Shown here: positions 21,650-33,880 of the stretch, piece by piece
Numbering within the stretch: position 1 is the stretch's first letter
Layout: each line of letters opens with the position of its first letter
DNA from: Cannabis sativa
Taxonomy: Eukaryota > Streptophyta > Magnoliopsida > Rosales > Cannabaceae
Reading direction: 5' to 3'
Assembly: GCF_029168945.1 (NCBI RefSeq)
Contig: NC_083601.1
Coordinates: 18,318,160 to 18,382,159 of the forward strand
Length of the DNA stretch: 64,000 nt
Translations under genes and position numbers: made by a program
The notes under the pieces: generated by a model
Seen by the model: the letters and a program-made list of their open reading frames with translations, nothing else
The model's database searches: none
What the model was told of the DNA's origin: nothing

Positions 21650-23394
21650 ATGTCATTTTTTGCAGAAGGAAGTTCTATTTCTAGACCACCGTTGCTTAAT
21701 GATTCTAACTATCCTTATTGGAAAGTTAGAATGAGGGCCTTCATCAAATCTCAAGATGAGAAAGCTTGGAGGATGGCTTTATCAGGTTGGTCTCTTCCAG
21801 TTGAGACAGATTCTTCAGGTAATACTACTATAAAATCTGAACTGGAATGGTCTATTGAATATGATAAACTTTCTGCCTACAATAGCAAAACTTTGCATGC
21901 TATATTTAACAGTGTAGGTGAAGGTTATATTAAACTTATATCATCTTGTGTTTCTGCCAAGGAAGCTTGGGAGATCCTTCAAACTCAGTTTGAGGGAACT
22001 TCTGATGTTAAGCGCTCTAGATTCATTATGCTTCAAACTAAATTTGATGAGCTTAGGATGTTAGATAATGAAACCTTAACTGAATTCTATGATAAATTAT
22101 CTGATATTGCTAATGAATATTTTGCTCTTGGTGAGAAACTTGATGACTCTGTTCTTGTGAGAAAAATTATTAAAGTTCTTCCAGAGAGGTTCAATACTAA
22201 GCTTTTGGCAATGGAGGAAGCTAAAGATTTTAGCACAGTGAAGGTAGAAGAATTGATGGGTTCCTTGCGTACTTTTGAATTAAATCAACAAATTAAACAA
22301 AAGGACAAACCCAAATCCATTGCCGATAAAGGTAAAAGTATCGCTTTGAAAGTTGCTGATAATGAAAATTCTGATAGTGAATGTGATGATGATGAGATTG
22401 CTTTATTAACAAAGAATTTTGAGAAATATATGAAAAAGATGGGAAATAAAAAGAATATCTCAAAATTTTCAAAGGGTAATACTCTTATTAAACCATCTGT
22501 TTCTAACAAAAAGGGAATTCAGTGCAGGGAATGTGAATGTTTTGGGCATATTCAATCTGAGTGTGCAAACACCTTGAAAAAGAATAAGAAAAGTTTCAAT
22601 GTTACTTGGAGTGATGATGAAACCGAGAGTGATGAAGATAATTCTGAGAATGTTGCCCTAACTTCTGTTATGACTAATGTGTTGTGTGATTCACAGGTGA
22701 AAACTAGATTGGTATGTTTGAATAATACCACTATACAAGAGGAATCAGATTCGGATGAGTCTGAGATCTGTGAAGAGTCTCTTGCTGAATCATACAAAGT
22801 CATGTATGAAAAATGGATTCAGGTTACTTCTCAAAATAGAGAGTTGAATAAATTGAATAAAAAATTGTCTCATCAAATTGAAATGTGTGAACTAAAAATA
22901 AAAGAGTATGAGACAGATTTTTGTGTTAAAGATGAAAAAATCACTCTCTTAAAGAAGGAACTTGAAAATTTTAAGAAAAATGTTCAAATGCTTAACCCTG
23001 GATCTTATATTTTTGAAAAAGCTCAAAATGCAGGTCAAAGAGGTTTCGCTGGCATTGGATCAAATGGGATGGAAAGTTCTGGAATCACGAAGTTTGTGAA
23101 ATCTAGTGTTCCAATGAATCTTCCTGAGGCTACAAATGTGAAGTCTGCTGCAACAGTTTCACAGCCTGTTGTAGCAGAAGCTGTTTCTGATGTTGCAAAA
23201 TCTCTAGGAATTACGGAAAGAGTAAGATCTCAGGTAAAAATATTTGTGCCTACCTGTCATTTTTGTGGTAGAAAAGGACATATCAGACCTAAATGTTTCA
23301 CGTTGAAAAATTTGTTTAAAACAAATTATTTTGGTAATTTGGAAAAAACTCAAAAGAAACATAAAGGTTTGAAACAAATATGGGTTAAGAAAAA
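21650..23394 (+). CDS. gag of Copia element C
   Basis: The ATG at 21650 opens MSFFAEGSSISRPPLLNDS. The N-terminal 200 residues form the UBN2/DUF4219-type gag (YPYWKVRMRAF, EAWEILQTQFEG). A first zinc knuckle, CRECECFGHIQSEC, is near residue 290. An acidic segment and a coiled-coil-rich stretch (about residues 370-450) follow, then a second knuckle, CHFCGRKGHIRPKC, near residue 537. The open frame runs on to 23470. However, protease coding starts in the minus-1 frame from about 23390, so the real gag-pol frame is broken by a one-base change in an A run near 23385. Gag forms the virus-like particle and binds the element RNA. Confidence 0.85.
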
Positions 23395-26300
23395 TTGTCT
23401 AGTTGGTTTTCTAATAAAAGTGCTGCATCTCAAATGTGGTATTTTGACAGTGGTTGTTCTAGACATATGACAGGTGACAAGGACTTTTTGACTAACATTC
23501 GACCTATGCAATGTGGAGAAGTCACTTTTGGCAATGGCTTACCTGGAAAAGTCGTTGGTATGGGAACTCTAAATTTTGAAGGGTTACCTAGACTGAAAAA
23601 TGTGATGTTAGTTGAAGGACTAAAGGCTAATTTACTTAGCATTAGTCAAATTTGTGACCAAGGGTATACTGTCTCATTTGACAGTGATCATTGTTATGTA
23701 CTTAATGATGATAATGAATGTATCTTGCAAGGATTTCGATCCAATGATAACTGTTATACCCTAACTCCTGTGTTTACTTGTCATTCAGCTATCAACAACA
23801 CCTCGGATTTGTGGCATGCCAAGCTTGGGCATATTAATTATAAAAACCTGAAAAAATTGTCAAATGCTGGTATTGTTCGAGGTCTACCCAAGCTTGGTAA
23901 AGAAAGTGTTGGTAAGTGTGAACCATGTCAACTTGGGAAGCGATTAAAAATCACTCACAAACTTGTGTCTGATATCAATACCTCAAAAGTATTGGAGTTG
24001 CTTCACATGGATCTTATGGGTCCAATTCAAGTTGAAAGTTTAAATCGTAAACGATATATCTTTGTTTGTATTGATGATTTCTCTCATTTCACTTGGGTAT
24101 ATTTTTTAAGAGAAAAGTCTGACACTTTTGATGCCTTTAAAACTCTTTGTCTGAGATTAAGAGTTGAAAAAGGTTGTAATATTGGGAAAATTGTTCGAAT
24201 TCGGAGTGATCATGGTAAGAAGTTTGAAAATTCTGTGTATGATGATTTTTGTAAGTCTACAGGTATAACTCATGAATTTTCAGCTCCCAAAAATCCTCAA
24301 CAAGATAGAGTTGTTGAGAGGAAGAATCGAACATTGCAGGAAATGGCAAGGGTGATGTTAAATAGCAAGAAGTTGACAAAGCGTTTATGGGCTGAAGCTA
24401 TTAACATAGCTTGCTATATAATAAACAGAGTGTTTATTCGTACAGGTACCTCAAAAACATCTTATGAAATCTGGAAAGGTAAATGCCCCAATGTAAGTCA
24501 TTTTCATGTTTTTGGATGTGTGTGTTATGTTTATAGAGATCGTGAGCATATTGGTAAATTTGATGCTAAAAGTGATGTTGGTGTTTTTATTAGATATTCC
24601 TTAAACAGCAGAGCTTATCGTGTTTATAACATGAGAACTCAAACTGTTTTGGAATCAGCTAATGTGGTTGTTGATGATTTTAAAGATTTTTCAGAGTTTT
24701 CCACCGAAGCCAAGATAGATAGCTTTATGGATACTCCACCAGAAGCAGCAAAAGTAGATTCTGATGTAGCAGAACCCAACGCTGATGCTGCAAATGACGA
24801 ATCTGCTGCTGCAACTGAGACTGGAGAACCAGAACCGTCTATCTTGACTCATCCAAACATCATCACTGATTCTATCCAGAAAAAACCAAGCACCAGAGTC
24901 AAATTGAATCATCGAAAAGATCTCATTCTTGGAAATCCTGAAGAAAGCATGGTAACTCGAAGAAGGTATGTTAATTTGATTAGCTATCTTTGTTTTGTTT
25001 CTCAATATGAACCGAAAAATGTGAAGGAAGCCATGACTTTTGAAGAATGGCTTAATGCAATGCAAGAGGAACTCAACCAATTTGTTCACAACAAGGTTTG
25101 GATTTTGGTCCGAAGACCAAAAGGTATCAATATAATTGGAACAAAGTGGATCTTTAAAAATAAAAGTGATGAGTTCGGTACAATTGTGAGAAACAAGGCC
25201 AGATTGGTGGCACAAGGATACACACAGGTAGAAGGTATTGATTTTGATGAAACTTTTGCTCCTGTTGCATAATAGAATCAATTCGTTTACTTTTGTGTAT
25301 TGCTTTTAATTTGGATATTAAATTGTTTCAAATGGATGTAAAATCTGCCTTCCTCAATGGTATTTTGAGTGAGGAAGTTTATGTTGAGCAACCAAAAGGA
25401 TTCGAAGATCCTCAATTTCCAGACCATGTGTATAAACTTGAAAAAGCTTTGTATGGTCTGAAACAAGCTCCTCGAGCTTGGTATGAAAGGTTAACTCAAT
25501 TTTTACTTTCTCATGATTATCAAAGAGGTAGTGTGGATAAAACTCTTTTCATCAAGCATATAAAATCAGATTTTATCATTGCTCAAATTTATGTTGATGA
25601 TATAGTTTTTGGTTCTACATCTAACCATGAAGTGCAGGTTTTTGTTGATCAAATGAAAAGTGAATTTGAAATGAGCATGGTTGGTGAGCTTACTTTCTTT
25701 TTGGGTCTTCAAGTTAGACAAATGGAAGGAGGTACATTTGTATCTCAAAGTAAGTATGCTAAGAACCTTGTCAAGAAGTTTGGTCTTGAATCGGCTAAGC
25801 AGGTAAGTACTCCAATGAGCACCACATTGAAATTGACAAAAGATGAGAATGGAGTAAAGGTAGACACTACACTTTATCGTAGTATGATTGGAAGTCTATT
25901 GTATTTAACTGCTAGTCGTCCAGATATTTGTTACAGTGTGGGTGTTTGTGCTAGATATCAAAGTAATCCTATGGAATCTCATGTATCTGCTGTAAAAAGG
26001 ATTATTCGATATGTTAATAGTACTCTTGATTATGGAATTTGGTATTCTAAAGATACAAATTCTAACCTTGCTTGTTTTAGTGATGTAGATTGGGCAGGCA
26101 ATGCTGATGATCGAAAGAGCACAAGTGGAGGTTATTTCTTTCTTGGAAATAATCTAGTATCTTGGGATAGCAAGAAATAAAATTCCATTTCCTTGTCCAC
26201 AGCCGAAGCTGAGTACATTGCTGCTGGCAGTTGTTGTACTCAACTGTTATGGTTAAAACAAATGTTGATTGATTATGGATTTGAATTGGGTGTTTTAACT

Positions 26301-26531
26301 ATCTTTTGTGATAACACTAGTGCCATAAATATTTCCAAAAATCCTGTTCAACATTCTAGAACAAAGCACATTGATATAAGGCATCACTTTATCAGGGAAC
26401 TTGTTGAAAATAAATCTTTGCAATTAGAATATGTTGATACTGAAAAACAATTAGCTGATATTTTCACCAAGGCCCTAGACTCAAGTCGCTTTGACTCCCT
26501 CAGAAAGTCTTTGGGAGTTTGCATTGTCTAA
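23395..26531 (+). pseudogene. pol of Copia element C (protease-integrase-RT-RNase H), three lesions
   Basis: Domains in order: protease with WYFDSGCSRHMTG (about 23438); GAG-pre-integrase with LWHAKLGHINY and CEPCQLGK; and the integrase core with Asp in HMDLMGP, Asp in RSDHG and Glu in VVERKNR. RT follows, from GTKWIFKNK to YVDDIVFGS (about 25590-25620). Last is RNase H with ACFSDVDWAG, STAEAEYIAAG and IFCDNTSAI. Lesions: the frame change at the gag boundary; a one-base change plus TAA at 25270-25272 between the first RT segment and MDVKSAFLNG; and a TAA at 26178-26180 that fits a C-to-T change of a Gln codon just before the last RNase H segment. Otherwise all catalytic residues are present. 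Confidence 0.88.
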
Positions 26532-27624
26532 ATCTCTCTTGTTCATAATTCTGTACAATATTGTTAAGTTTTTCTTTTCTAGCATTTAATCTTCTTTCAT
26601 TTTATTTTGACAAATTATGTTTATGCTTTGGGGTTATAATTAGTTAGGATCTCATTCTTATCATACTTTTTGAGGTTGAGTTAAAAGTTTCATGTTACTT
26701 TATTTGTGTCTGGGATTTCATAATGTTCTTATACAGAGTTGAGCAATTTTTGTTTCAGTTACTTGTCAGGCCCCTTGCTGGAATAGAGCTACCCATACTG
26801 AGGTGTGAAAGCCATCTTTTGAGTAAGCTGGAATATTGTAATTAGCAACTATGATGAGGATGCACTACCATAGAAAAGGGCTACCTTCAGTATGGTGTGA
26901 TAGCATCCAGTTGCGGGATCAAATTGAAAAAGGCTAAAATGAAAAATCTTGCCAAGGACAATGATCCTATTTTCACTGCACACACTTATGTCTGACAAGT
27001 GTGTTCAATTTTGTAAGTCTACTCTACTAAAATAAATTAAAAATCCTGGTTCACAATTGTTAGTAACATGCATATCTTTTTCCTCAACATCAATTAAGTA
27101 TGATTTGTTCTTGAAATACTAATTAATTATTCTCTTTCGAAAGCATAACATATATTTTTGTCATTTGTAATGATTTTTGATTAAATTGCTTGGTTTAGAA
27201 TTTCTTATATTTATTGTACATCTTTTATTTTATTTTCAGTTCTTTAAAATTAAAAAATAAAAAATAAAGAGAGGGAGGTGTTGGTGACTTGATTCATGGG
27301 CTAAGGAAATTTTGTGCTTAATTGGTAAGTATCAATATTTATTCTTCCTTGATTTATTTTGATATGTTTCCATTTAAAGATTGATCTTTTATATGGTAAT
27401 GTGTTTTTAATCTTGAAAGATTGTCTTATTTTTGGAAATTTTGTTGGTTATTCTAGTTTCCTTTTATTTTATTTTTTCTTAAAAAAAGAAAGGAGTTGGA
27501 AGAGAGTGGGTGGTTTCCTTTTTGTTCATGGGCTGGCGGTTACCTTTCAAAATTTCAAAATTGGTTTGCTTTTCTTTTCTTGCTTCCATGTTTATTTTTG
27601 TCATTTATACTCACCACCTACCCG
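26532..27624 (+). other. element C non-coding region between pol and element B
   Basis: No coding frame of note. A partly self-similar pair of segments (CTACCCATACTGAGGTGTGA near 26788 and CTACCTTCAGTATGGTGTGA near 26881) is visible. A purine tract (AAAGAGAGGGAGG) lies near 27265. The sequence resumes after element B at 37612. Confidence 0.5.
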
Positions 27625-29556
27625 TGTTGGATTTTATGCCCTAAATAAAACTCATTACAATCTGATTAGTTATCAATTTAGAAGTGAATTATGATTACAT
27701 GTATGTTACATGTTACATGATTACATGTGCATATATATATATACTTGATATATGCACAAAATCAGTTAAATCCAGAACATATAGTTATTCACAATTACAG
27801 TATCGTCAATACAGTGGAATGTGATTGTGATTATATCATTCAAAAGATTTGGTCCTTGTTCGTCAGTGTTTTGGATTTACACTGATGTGATAATCAGCGA
27901 TGAAGTATACTTACACTTGGAGTAAGTGTTATGTTCTTTCCAGAACATTGGCAAAGTATACTGGTTTCGAATGCATGGAGTATGCATTGGACTGGACCGA
28001 TATTGAACTTGGTTAAAGATATTGTAAACTTACCGTTGTATATTTCCAAGTCAATGTCAGAAGTTGATCTTAGATTAAGAGAATCTAAATCCTGATATGC
28101 TTAGGCTCAATCTCAGGAGTGCTATTCTTGTTCTTTGATTTATTAGTTAAAGCCTACTTTTGGGTCAGGATAATACATATATTTTGGGAACATGATAGCA
28201 TAACTGAATGGGAGTGCTAAACATAAATATGGAAATCTATAGCTTCTACTGGTGTATAGAAGTAAAGTGATGATTCCTTTTGAGCTTAGTTAAATAGAAG
28301 TAAATGGATGAGCTCTTGTTTCAGTGACTATATATTAGATCACTAAAACATCATTTACAGGTAACTAAGTGTTCAAATGGGCAAAATACATTGAGGGGTG
28401 TAAACGGTAAATTGGTCCCCTCTCGATGTAAATCATCTATATAGAGGATCTCTAAATCACATTAAGATTATAACAATGGTTAAATGAGATAGCATATTGA
28501 TATCGTGAAACATATGATATGCTCTATATAAGTCTGAGAGTGCAATTCCAAGTTCTAAGAGTGAATTCAACGAGGAATTAATAAGTTAGGGATTTACTTG
28601 GTAAATCGGTTCAACTTATTGGAAGCTCAGAATATAGATCCATGGTTCCCATTCTAGTTGAGACTATACTGTTTGTAAGACTCTATAATTGATTTATGAT
28701 TAATCACTATGTCTAATTTGTGAATTCTCACAGTTTAGGGATGAAATTGTAAATAAGAGGGTTTCTAGGTTTAATTATTAATTATGAGACTTTGCATGTC
28801 TAAATTAATAATTAATTTTAAATGGCAATATTATTTAATAATCTATTTTAGTTATTAAATAATTAGTTTTGGCATTTAAATGATTAGAATTGGAAAAATG
28901 GCATTTTTTGGAGAAATAGAAATAAAATTGAGGAAACTGCAAAATCCATGTGAGGCCCATACACACCATGGCCGGCCACATGATTTCATATTTCCCAATT
29001 ATTATTTTTAATTTAATTTGCCATATAATTGCTAATCAAAGCCTAGCCTAAATAGGAAAGTGGTGAATCACACTAAATAAGGCAGTTATTCAATTACACA
29101 GAAAAGAGGAAACTGTTTATTTGGAAAGTTGTGGTCTTCCCTTTTCCTATTTATAGCCGCCCCCTCTCTTCTCTTGGTGTGCTTGAAAAAGAAAACTTTG
29201 CTTTGCATTGTGTGTCACACGAAATCAAGAGAGAAAACAAGAGAGAAATTTCGAAATTCCTAGTGAGAGAGAAGTGCCCACACACATCATTCAGTACCTC
29301 ATTATAGTTTGGAAGACTGTGAAGGATCACATCCAACTGAAGAACTTTCGGGCTCAGATCTTGATTATACTCTGCTACAGACAGGAATCAAGGGTTAGAG
29401 ATCTTAGTGGAAGGAGACATTAATTCCGCTGCAATCACTGTAAGTTATTCTTAACTTTTACGTGTTTAGTTCATCATTTTAGAAGTTCAATATTAGGTTG
29501 TTAAATCAACATACTTGTGAGTAGATCTAAGATCCTGGATAAATATAATACCAACA
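27625..29556 (+). repeat. 5' LTR of element B
   Basis: 1932 bp, TGTTGG...CCAACA. Compared with the 3' LTR it has a small insertion rich in ACATG/TATATA near 27705-27745 and lacks about 26 bp near 28697. Confidence 0.9.
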
Positions 29557-29557
29557 A

Positions 29558-29576
29558 CTGGCACCAGAGCCATGGT
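29558..29576 (+). promoter_or_regulatory. primer binding site of element B
   Basis: TGGCACCAGAGCC lies two bases after the LTR end, resembling the Met-tRNA complement. Confidence 0.7.
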
Positions 29577-32500
29577 AATTGATTTGCTTGCAAGAAATTT
29601 GGACTTAAAACGATTTGCTTGTGATTTGGATGGTTTCATGATGTGTCATATTGATGTTTGATTGATGTTTGTGAATTATGGGAAAAATAATTGATTGTCT
29701 GTATCTGGAATTATTTTTATTGGATAGTTTGGAAAATTCTAAGCAATTAACTTTTTTACAGAACTCGATTTCGATTTAATTTGAATTAGTTATGAATTTT
29801 TGAAAATCGGGAAAAATCTAGGTGGTGAGCACCTTCCCTACGCGCGCGGAAATCATGCGCAGGGGTGCTTGCGCCCAGTTTTCTGGGCTATGTCTCCCCT
29901 TCCACGCGCGCGGACAGCATGCTTTGCATGCTGTCCGTACCACCTGCTATTTTCTTCGTTTTCTTCGATTTTTCATGCTATTTCATGGAATTAAATTCCG
30001 ATTTTTTGTGTAGTTTTGTATGTTGATTTTTGTTTTTCAAATTTCAAATCTAATTATCAGAAATAAATTAATTTTAATTTTTAAAATTAATTTTAGATAT
30101 TAGTGCAATTTGATTTTGAAAATGGGAAAAATCAAGTTTTGCTTACCTCTTTTCTTATTTCTTTTAAAATTTGATTATTTTATTTTTTTTAAGGTCAGAT
30201 ATTAATTTTTTTTGGTAACTTGACCTTAATTAAAATAAGATCAAAATAATCATGATAATTTTAAAAGAGGAAATAAGGTATTTTTGTTAACTTTTAAATT
30301 TTGTTATTTTTCAATTAAATTAAATTGTAAAATAAGAAAAGGGTATGTATTTACCATTTTCTATTTTATTATTTGATTTATTAAATAACATGAAATTTAA
30401 AAGGAAAGTTAGCAATTTAATTTTGAAATGCATTTAGGTTACCCAAAACCTAATTTTTTCAAAATGGTAGGTTTAATTTTAATTTTATTTTTCGAAATAT
30501 AGATTTAAAATTAAATAAATCCTACATCCAACTATCCAGATCTAACCTTGTTGCAGGAGTATGTGTTTTAGATTGTTTGTAAGTTTTTCTAAAACCTATT
30601 ATTACTTGATCTAAATTGCCAGGGTTAACTTGTTGACAGATCAAATGATCTGATTTTAACCCATGGTTCAATTGATGATAGATCAAGTAGATAATTTGTA
30701 ACAGGTAATTTTTTACAAACTTCTTTCATCTGTGTATGACCTAGTAACATGATAGGATCCATCCAAATCTGTGTGCCTGTGTGAGCCTATATGTTTAATT
30801 TCTATTATAGATACATATAGGTTGTTGTTGCTAAATAAAATGTCATAACCTGATAGATATTATTTAGGCTCATTTAGTTAATGGGCCTATTCAATTAATA
30901 ATAGTTGTTCATTTTAAGGTTAAATTCATCTCTTTTGGGCCTTGTGTGAGAGTTGGGAGCCTTAGAAGTGGGTGCGACATACTGGACCCAGCCTCCCCTC
31001 ACATGAACAACCCCAATTGTGAAGGCCCATTTGCCTGATTTGGATAACTGTGCTAGGTTAATTATATTAGTTTGACCTAATAAAATTGAATAGCAACATA
31101 ATTAATTTCTTCGAAATTAATTTAAGAAAAAAACATAGTTTAATGAATTTCATTTCTAGATAAACTATTTGCATTTTTCTTGTATTTAATTAAATAAAGA
31201 ATTTTAACTAACTAGATTCTTTCTGAAACTTACTTTTATTATTTCATTAAATATTCTTATTTAAGTTATGAATTAGTAATTACTAATTTTTCCTTTTAAC
31301 TTAAATTTGAATATATTTTGATAATAATATTAAGCTGAGGAATTCTAGGAATTAGTTATTGAAGATTCTTAAAAGATATTATTTTAAGTTGGTTTTAAAC
31401 TTAAAAAGGGAATATCTTTAAATTAGGTAGTTACCACCTAATTTTGATATTTAATTAAATGATGTTTGGAAAAATTTTAAGTTTGTAAATTATAGATTCT
31501 TTCTATAATAACTTAAATCAGACATTTTCCAGATCTTGAAAAGATACTTAGTAGAATTGAGATATTTTCTAGATAGTTATTTCCATACTAATTATTGTTA
31601 TTTCTAATATAGGAAAATATCATTGATTGTGAAATTAATTGTTTAATAATTAATTTTGGTACAATTCAATTAAGGATATTTTTCCTTGTATTAAATTGGA
31701 AATTAATGATTAAGCCTTCTCTATACTTAATTATTTATTTCCTGAATTTAATACATTTAATTAAATTGAAAATTAAATGTCTAAGTTGATTTTCATAATG
31801 ATACTTAGATATTGTTATTTTCATGATATTTAATTAAATAAGAAAATTATTTTAAGTTGGGTATTTCCATAACAACTTAAATTTGAATAATTTTCAAAAT
31901 ATATTCTATTTATTTTATTAATCATTTTTCAAAATTGCATTTGATTATGCAAGATGATTTTGAATTTATCTTGAAAGATAGATTGAAGTTGTAAATTAAT
32001 TATTTTAATTAATTTTGAATCAACTTAAATCAATAATTTTTTCATTTAATGATTAATTTAAAATAAACGAACTGAAATATATTGTTAGAAATTGGATTAA
32101 TTAGTCAAGAAAATCTAGATAGATAATATTTTTGCTTGAGGTATTTTTTCTAAGTAAAGTTTGATTTATTTTAAATGTATTTCGAAAATTGTATATTTTG
32201 GAAATACAATATATATATTTGTAGAAAATTTTAATTTGAGTTGCAAATTAATTTAAATTAATACAACTTAAATTAAGTAATTTTCTTAATATTTGTTGGA
32301 AAATTAACACTAAGATGGAAATAATTCATTTTATTTTCTTAACCATCTAAGTTTAATTTTACAAATATTAAATTAAATTTTATTTAGATTCTATTCTAAA
32401 TTTAAAATTTAATAAATATATATATAGATTTAAAATAAATAAATAATAGAAGAAAATACAATTTAAATAATGAGCTTTATTATTTAAAGATATTCGATCT

Positions 32501-33007
32501 CCATTGTTGGTTTTACATAGCTATTGTTTTAGTGAGTAATCCTCCCTAATGGAGGAACGTTCATTAGCAAGTTAGCACCGTTTAATCTCGAAAGATAAAT
32601 ATGTTTGTAAGTGTTTTATATTGGTATTAATCACCCTAATGGTGGGTACTGTATAAGACTTACAAACATATGAAACAATGGTAGAAGCTCATGAAATAAG
32701 AATGACCTTGACTCTCGCCTAAACGGGACAACGTCGGATTCTCTTTTCGATCGAATAAAAGGTTGCTAGAATGTTTGCCATTTTAGATGAGCTGACAACT
32801 CTATTCGATGAATGATAGCTTTGATTCTCGCCTAAACGGGACACTGATATCAATTTGTTGAAAACCTTGGAAATTATTTAGGATTGAATTTTTTTTTGTA
32901 TTTTCTCTAGTCATTCCTAATTGCTGTATGCCAATAATTTCTAAATAAGATTTTGTGATAAACCATAATTGATATCTATGTGTTGTCTTGTAGTATCCTG
33001 AATTGCA
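29577..33007 (+). other. long non-coding leader of element B with GC-rich hairpins
   Basis: About 3.4 kb. A GC-rich island at 29830-29945 stands out in AT-rich sequence. It includes a perfect 12-bp stem (CGGACAGCATGC / GCATGCTGTCCG) with a TTT loop at 29911-29937 and a 6-bp stem with a TTTT loop at 29873-29888. The middle is AT-rich and non-coding. The last part (from about 32485) matches element A closely and carries the two CTAAT-loop hairpins and the duplicated motif. CTTGTAG, acceptor-like, sits about 17 bases before the gag ATG. Confidence 0.6.
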
Positions 33008-33880
33008 ATGTCAAATCCCATGTTGTCACTCTTAACTGAAAATAAGCTAAATGGGTCTAACTTCCCAAAGTGGAGAGAGAACATTCATATTGCTCTCATA
33101 GGTGAAAGTGCCTCGTTTGTGTTGACTGAGCCGTCCCCTGAGCAGCCAAGTGACAATGAAACCAAAACAGTGAAAGAGAAGTTCGAGCGTTGGCATAATG
33201 CTAACAATAAAGCTCGTTACTTCATGCTTTCCAGCATGGTTGACACCTTGAAAACAAGGTTTGCAAACACTGTCACGGCTGCAGAAATCATGACGCGATT
33301 AATCGAGCTATTCGGTATGGCATCTATCCAGTCTCGTTTTGACGCGACTAAGAAATTCATCAACGCACGGATGGAACCCCATCAGAATGTGCATGATCAC
33401 CTTCTCCAGATGGCTAGTTATTTCCAGGAAGCCCAGAATCATGGTGCTGAAATGGATCAGACTACTCAGGTGAGTCTCATCTTGAATAGTCTGACTCCAG
33501 ATTTTCTGCCCTACACATCAAATTATGTCATGAATAAGAAGGAACAAGACTTTCATACTTTAGTCAATGACCTTCAGACATATGAAAATTTGATTGGAGG
33601 TCCCAAGAAAAGAGGGAATAAACTTCAGTATTCTGGAAATGGTAATAAGACAAGTAGTCCTGAGGCACTTGTTGCTTCTACTTCCAAATCCAATCATAAG
33701 AAGAAGTGGAAAAATGCCAAGAAGCGAGCTCAAGCTGCGAATGCAGCTAGGAACAAAAATGCTGGAGCTTCTGGCAATACACCAAAAGGAAAGTGTTTCT
33801 ACTGCAATGAGAAAGGCCATTGGAAATCCCAATGTCCTAAGTATCTCGCAAAGAAACAAGGTATTTTCTTTATAAACTGA
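33008..33880 (+). CDS. intact gag of element B
   Basis: An uninterrupted 290-codon frame starting MSNPMLSLLTENKLNGSNFP. It has the Copia UBN2-type gag body (FERWHNANNKARYFMLSSM, IELFGMASIQSRFDATKKF, VSLILNSLTPDFLPYTSNY, LVNDLQTYENLIGG). A basic Lys-rich linker follows, then one CCHC knuckle (CFYCNEKGHWKSQC) near residue 265. The frame ends shortly after CPKYLAKKQG. At that point a donor (CAAG then GTATTT, 33861) and an acceptor (TTATAG, 33955-33956) would instead give a short spliced tail ending AKAS. No protease follows. The protein would package element RNA. The closest relative in the window is the broken gag at 8818-9677. Confidence 0.9.
   Translation: MSNPMLSLLTENKLNGSNFPKWRENIHIALIGESASFVLTEPSPEQPSDNETKTVKEKFERWHNANNKARYFMLSSMVDTLKTRFANTVTAAEIMTRLIELFGMASIQSRFDATKKFINARMEPHQNVHDHLLQMASYFQEAQNHGAEMDQTTQVSLILNSLTPDFLPYTSNYVMNKKEQDFHTLVNDLQTYENLIGGPKKRGNKLQYSGNGNKTSSPEALVASTSKSNHKKKWKNAKKRAQAANAARNKNAGASGNTPKGKCFYCNEKGHWKSQCPKYLAKKQGIFFIN

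Noticed and set aside
24691..25281. A 196-codon minus-strand frame opposite Copia pol
   Set aside because: Shadow of the integrase-RT region, which has all Copia motifs on the plus strand.
29151..29423. Open frames in element B LTRs, repeated at 37201-37473
   Set aside because: LTR sequence repeated in both LTRs; no protein features.
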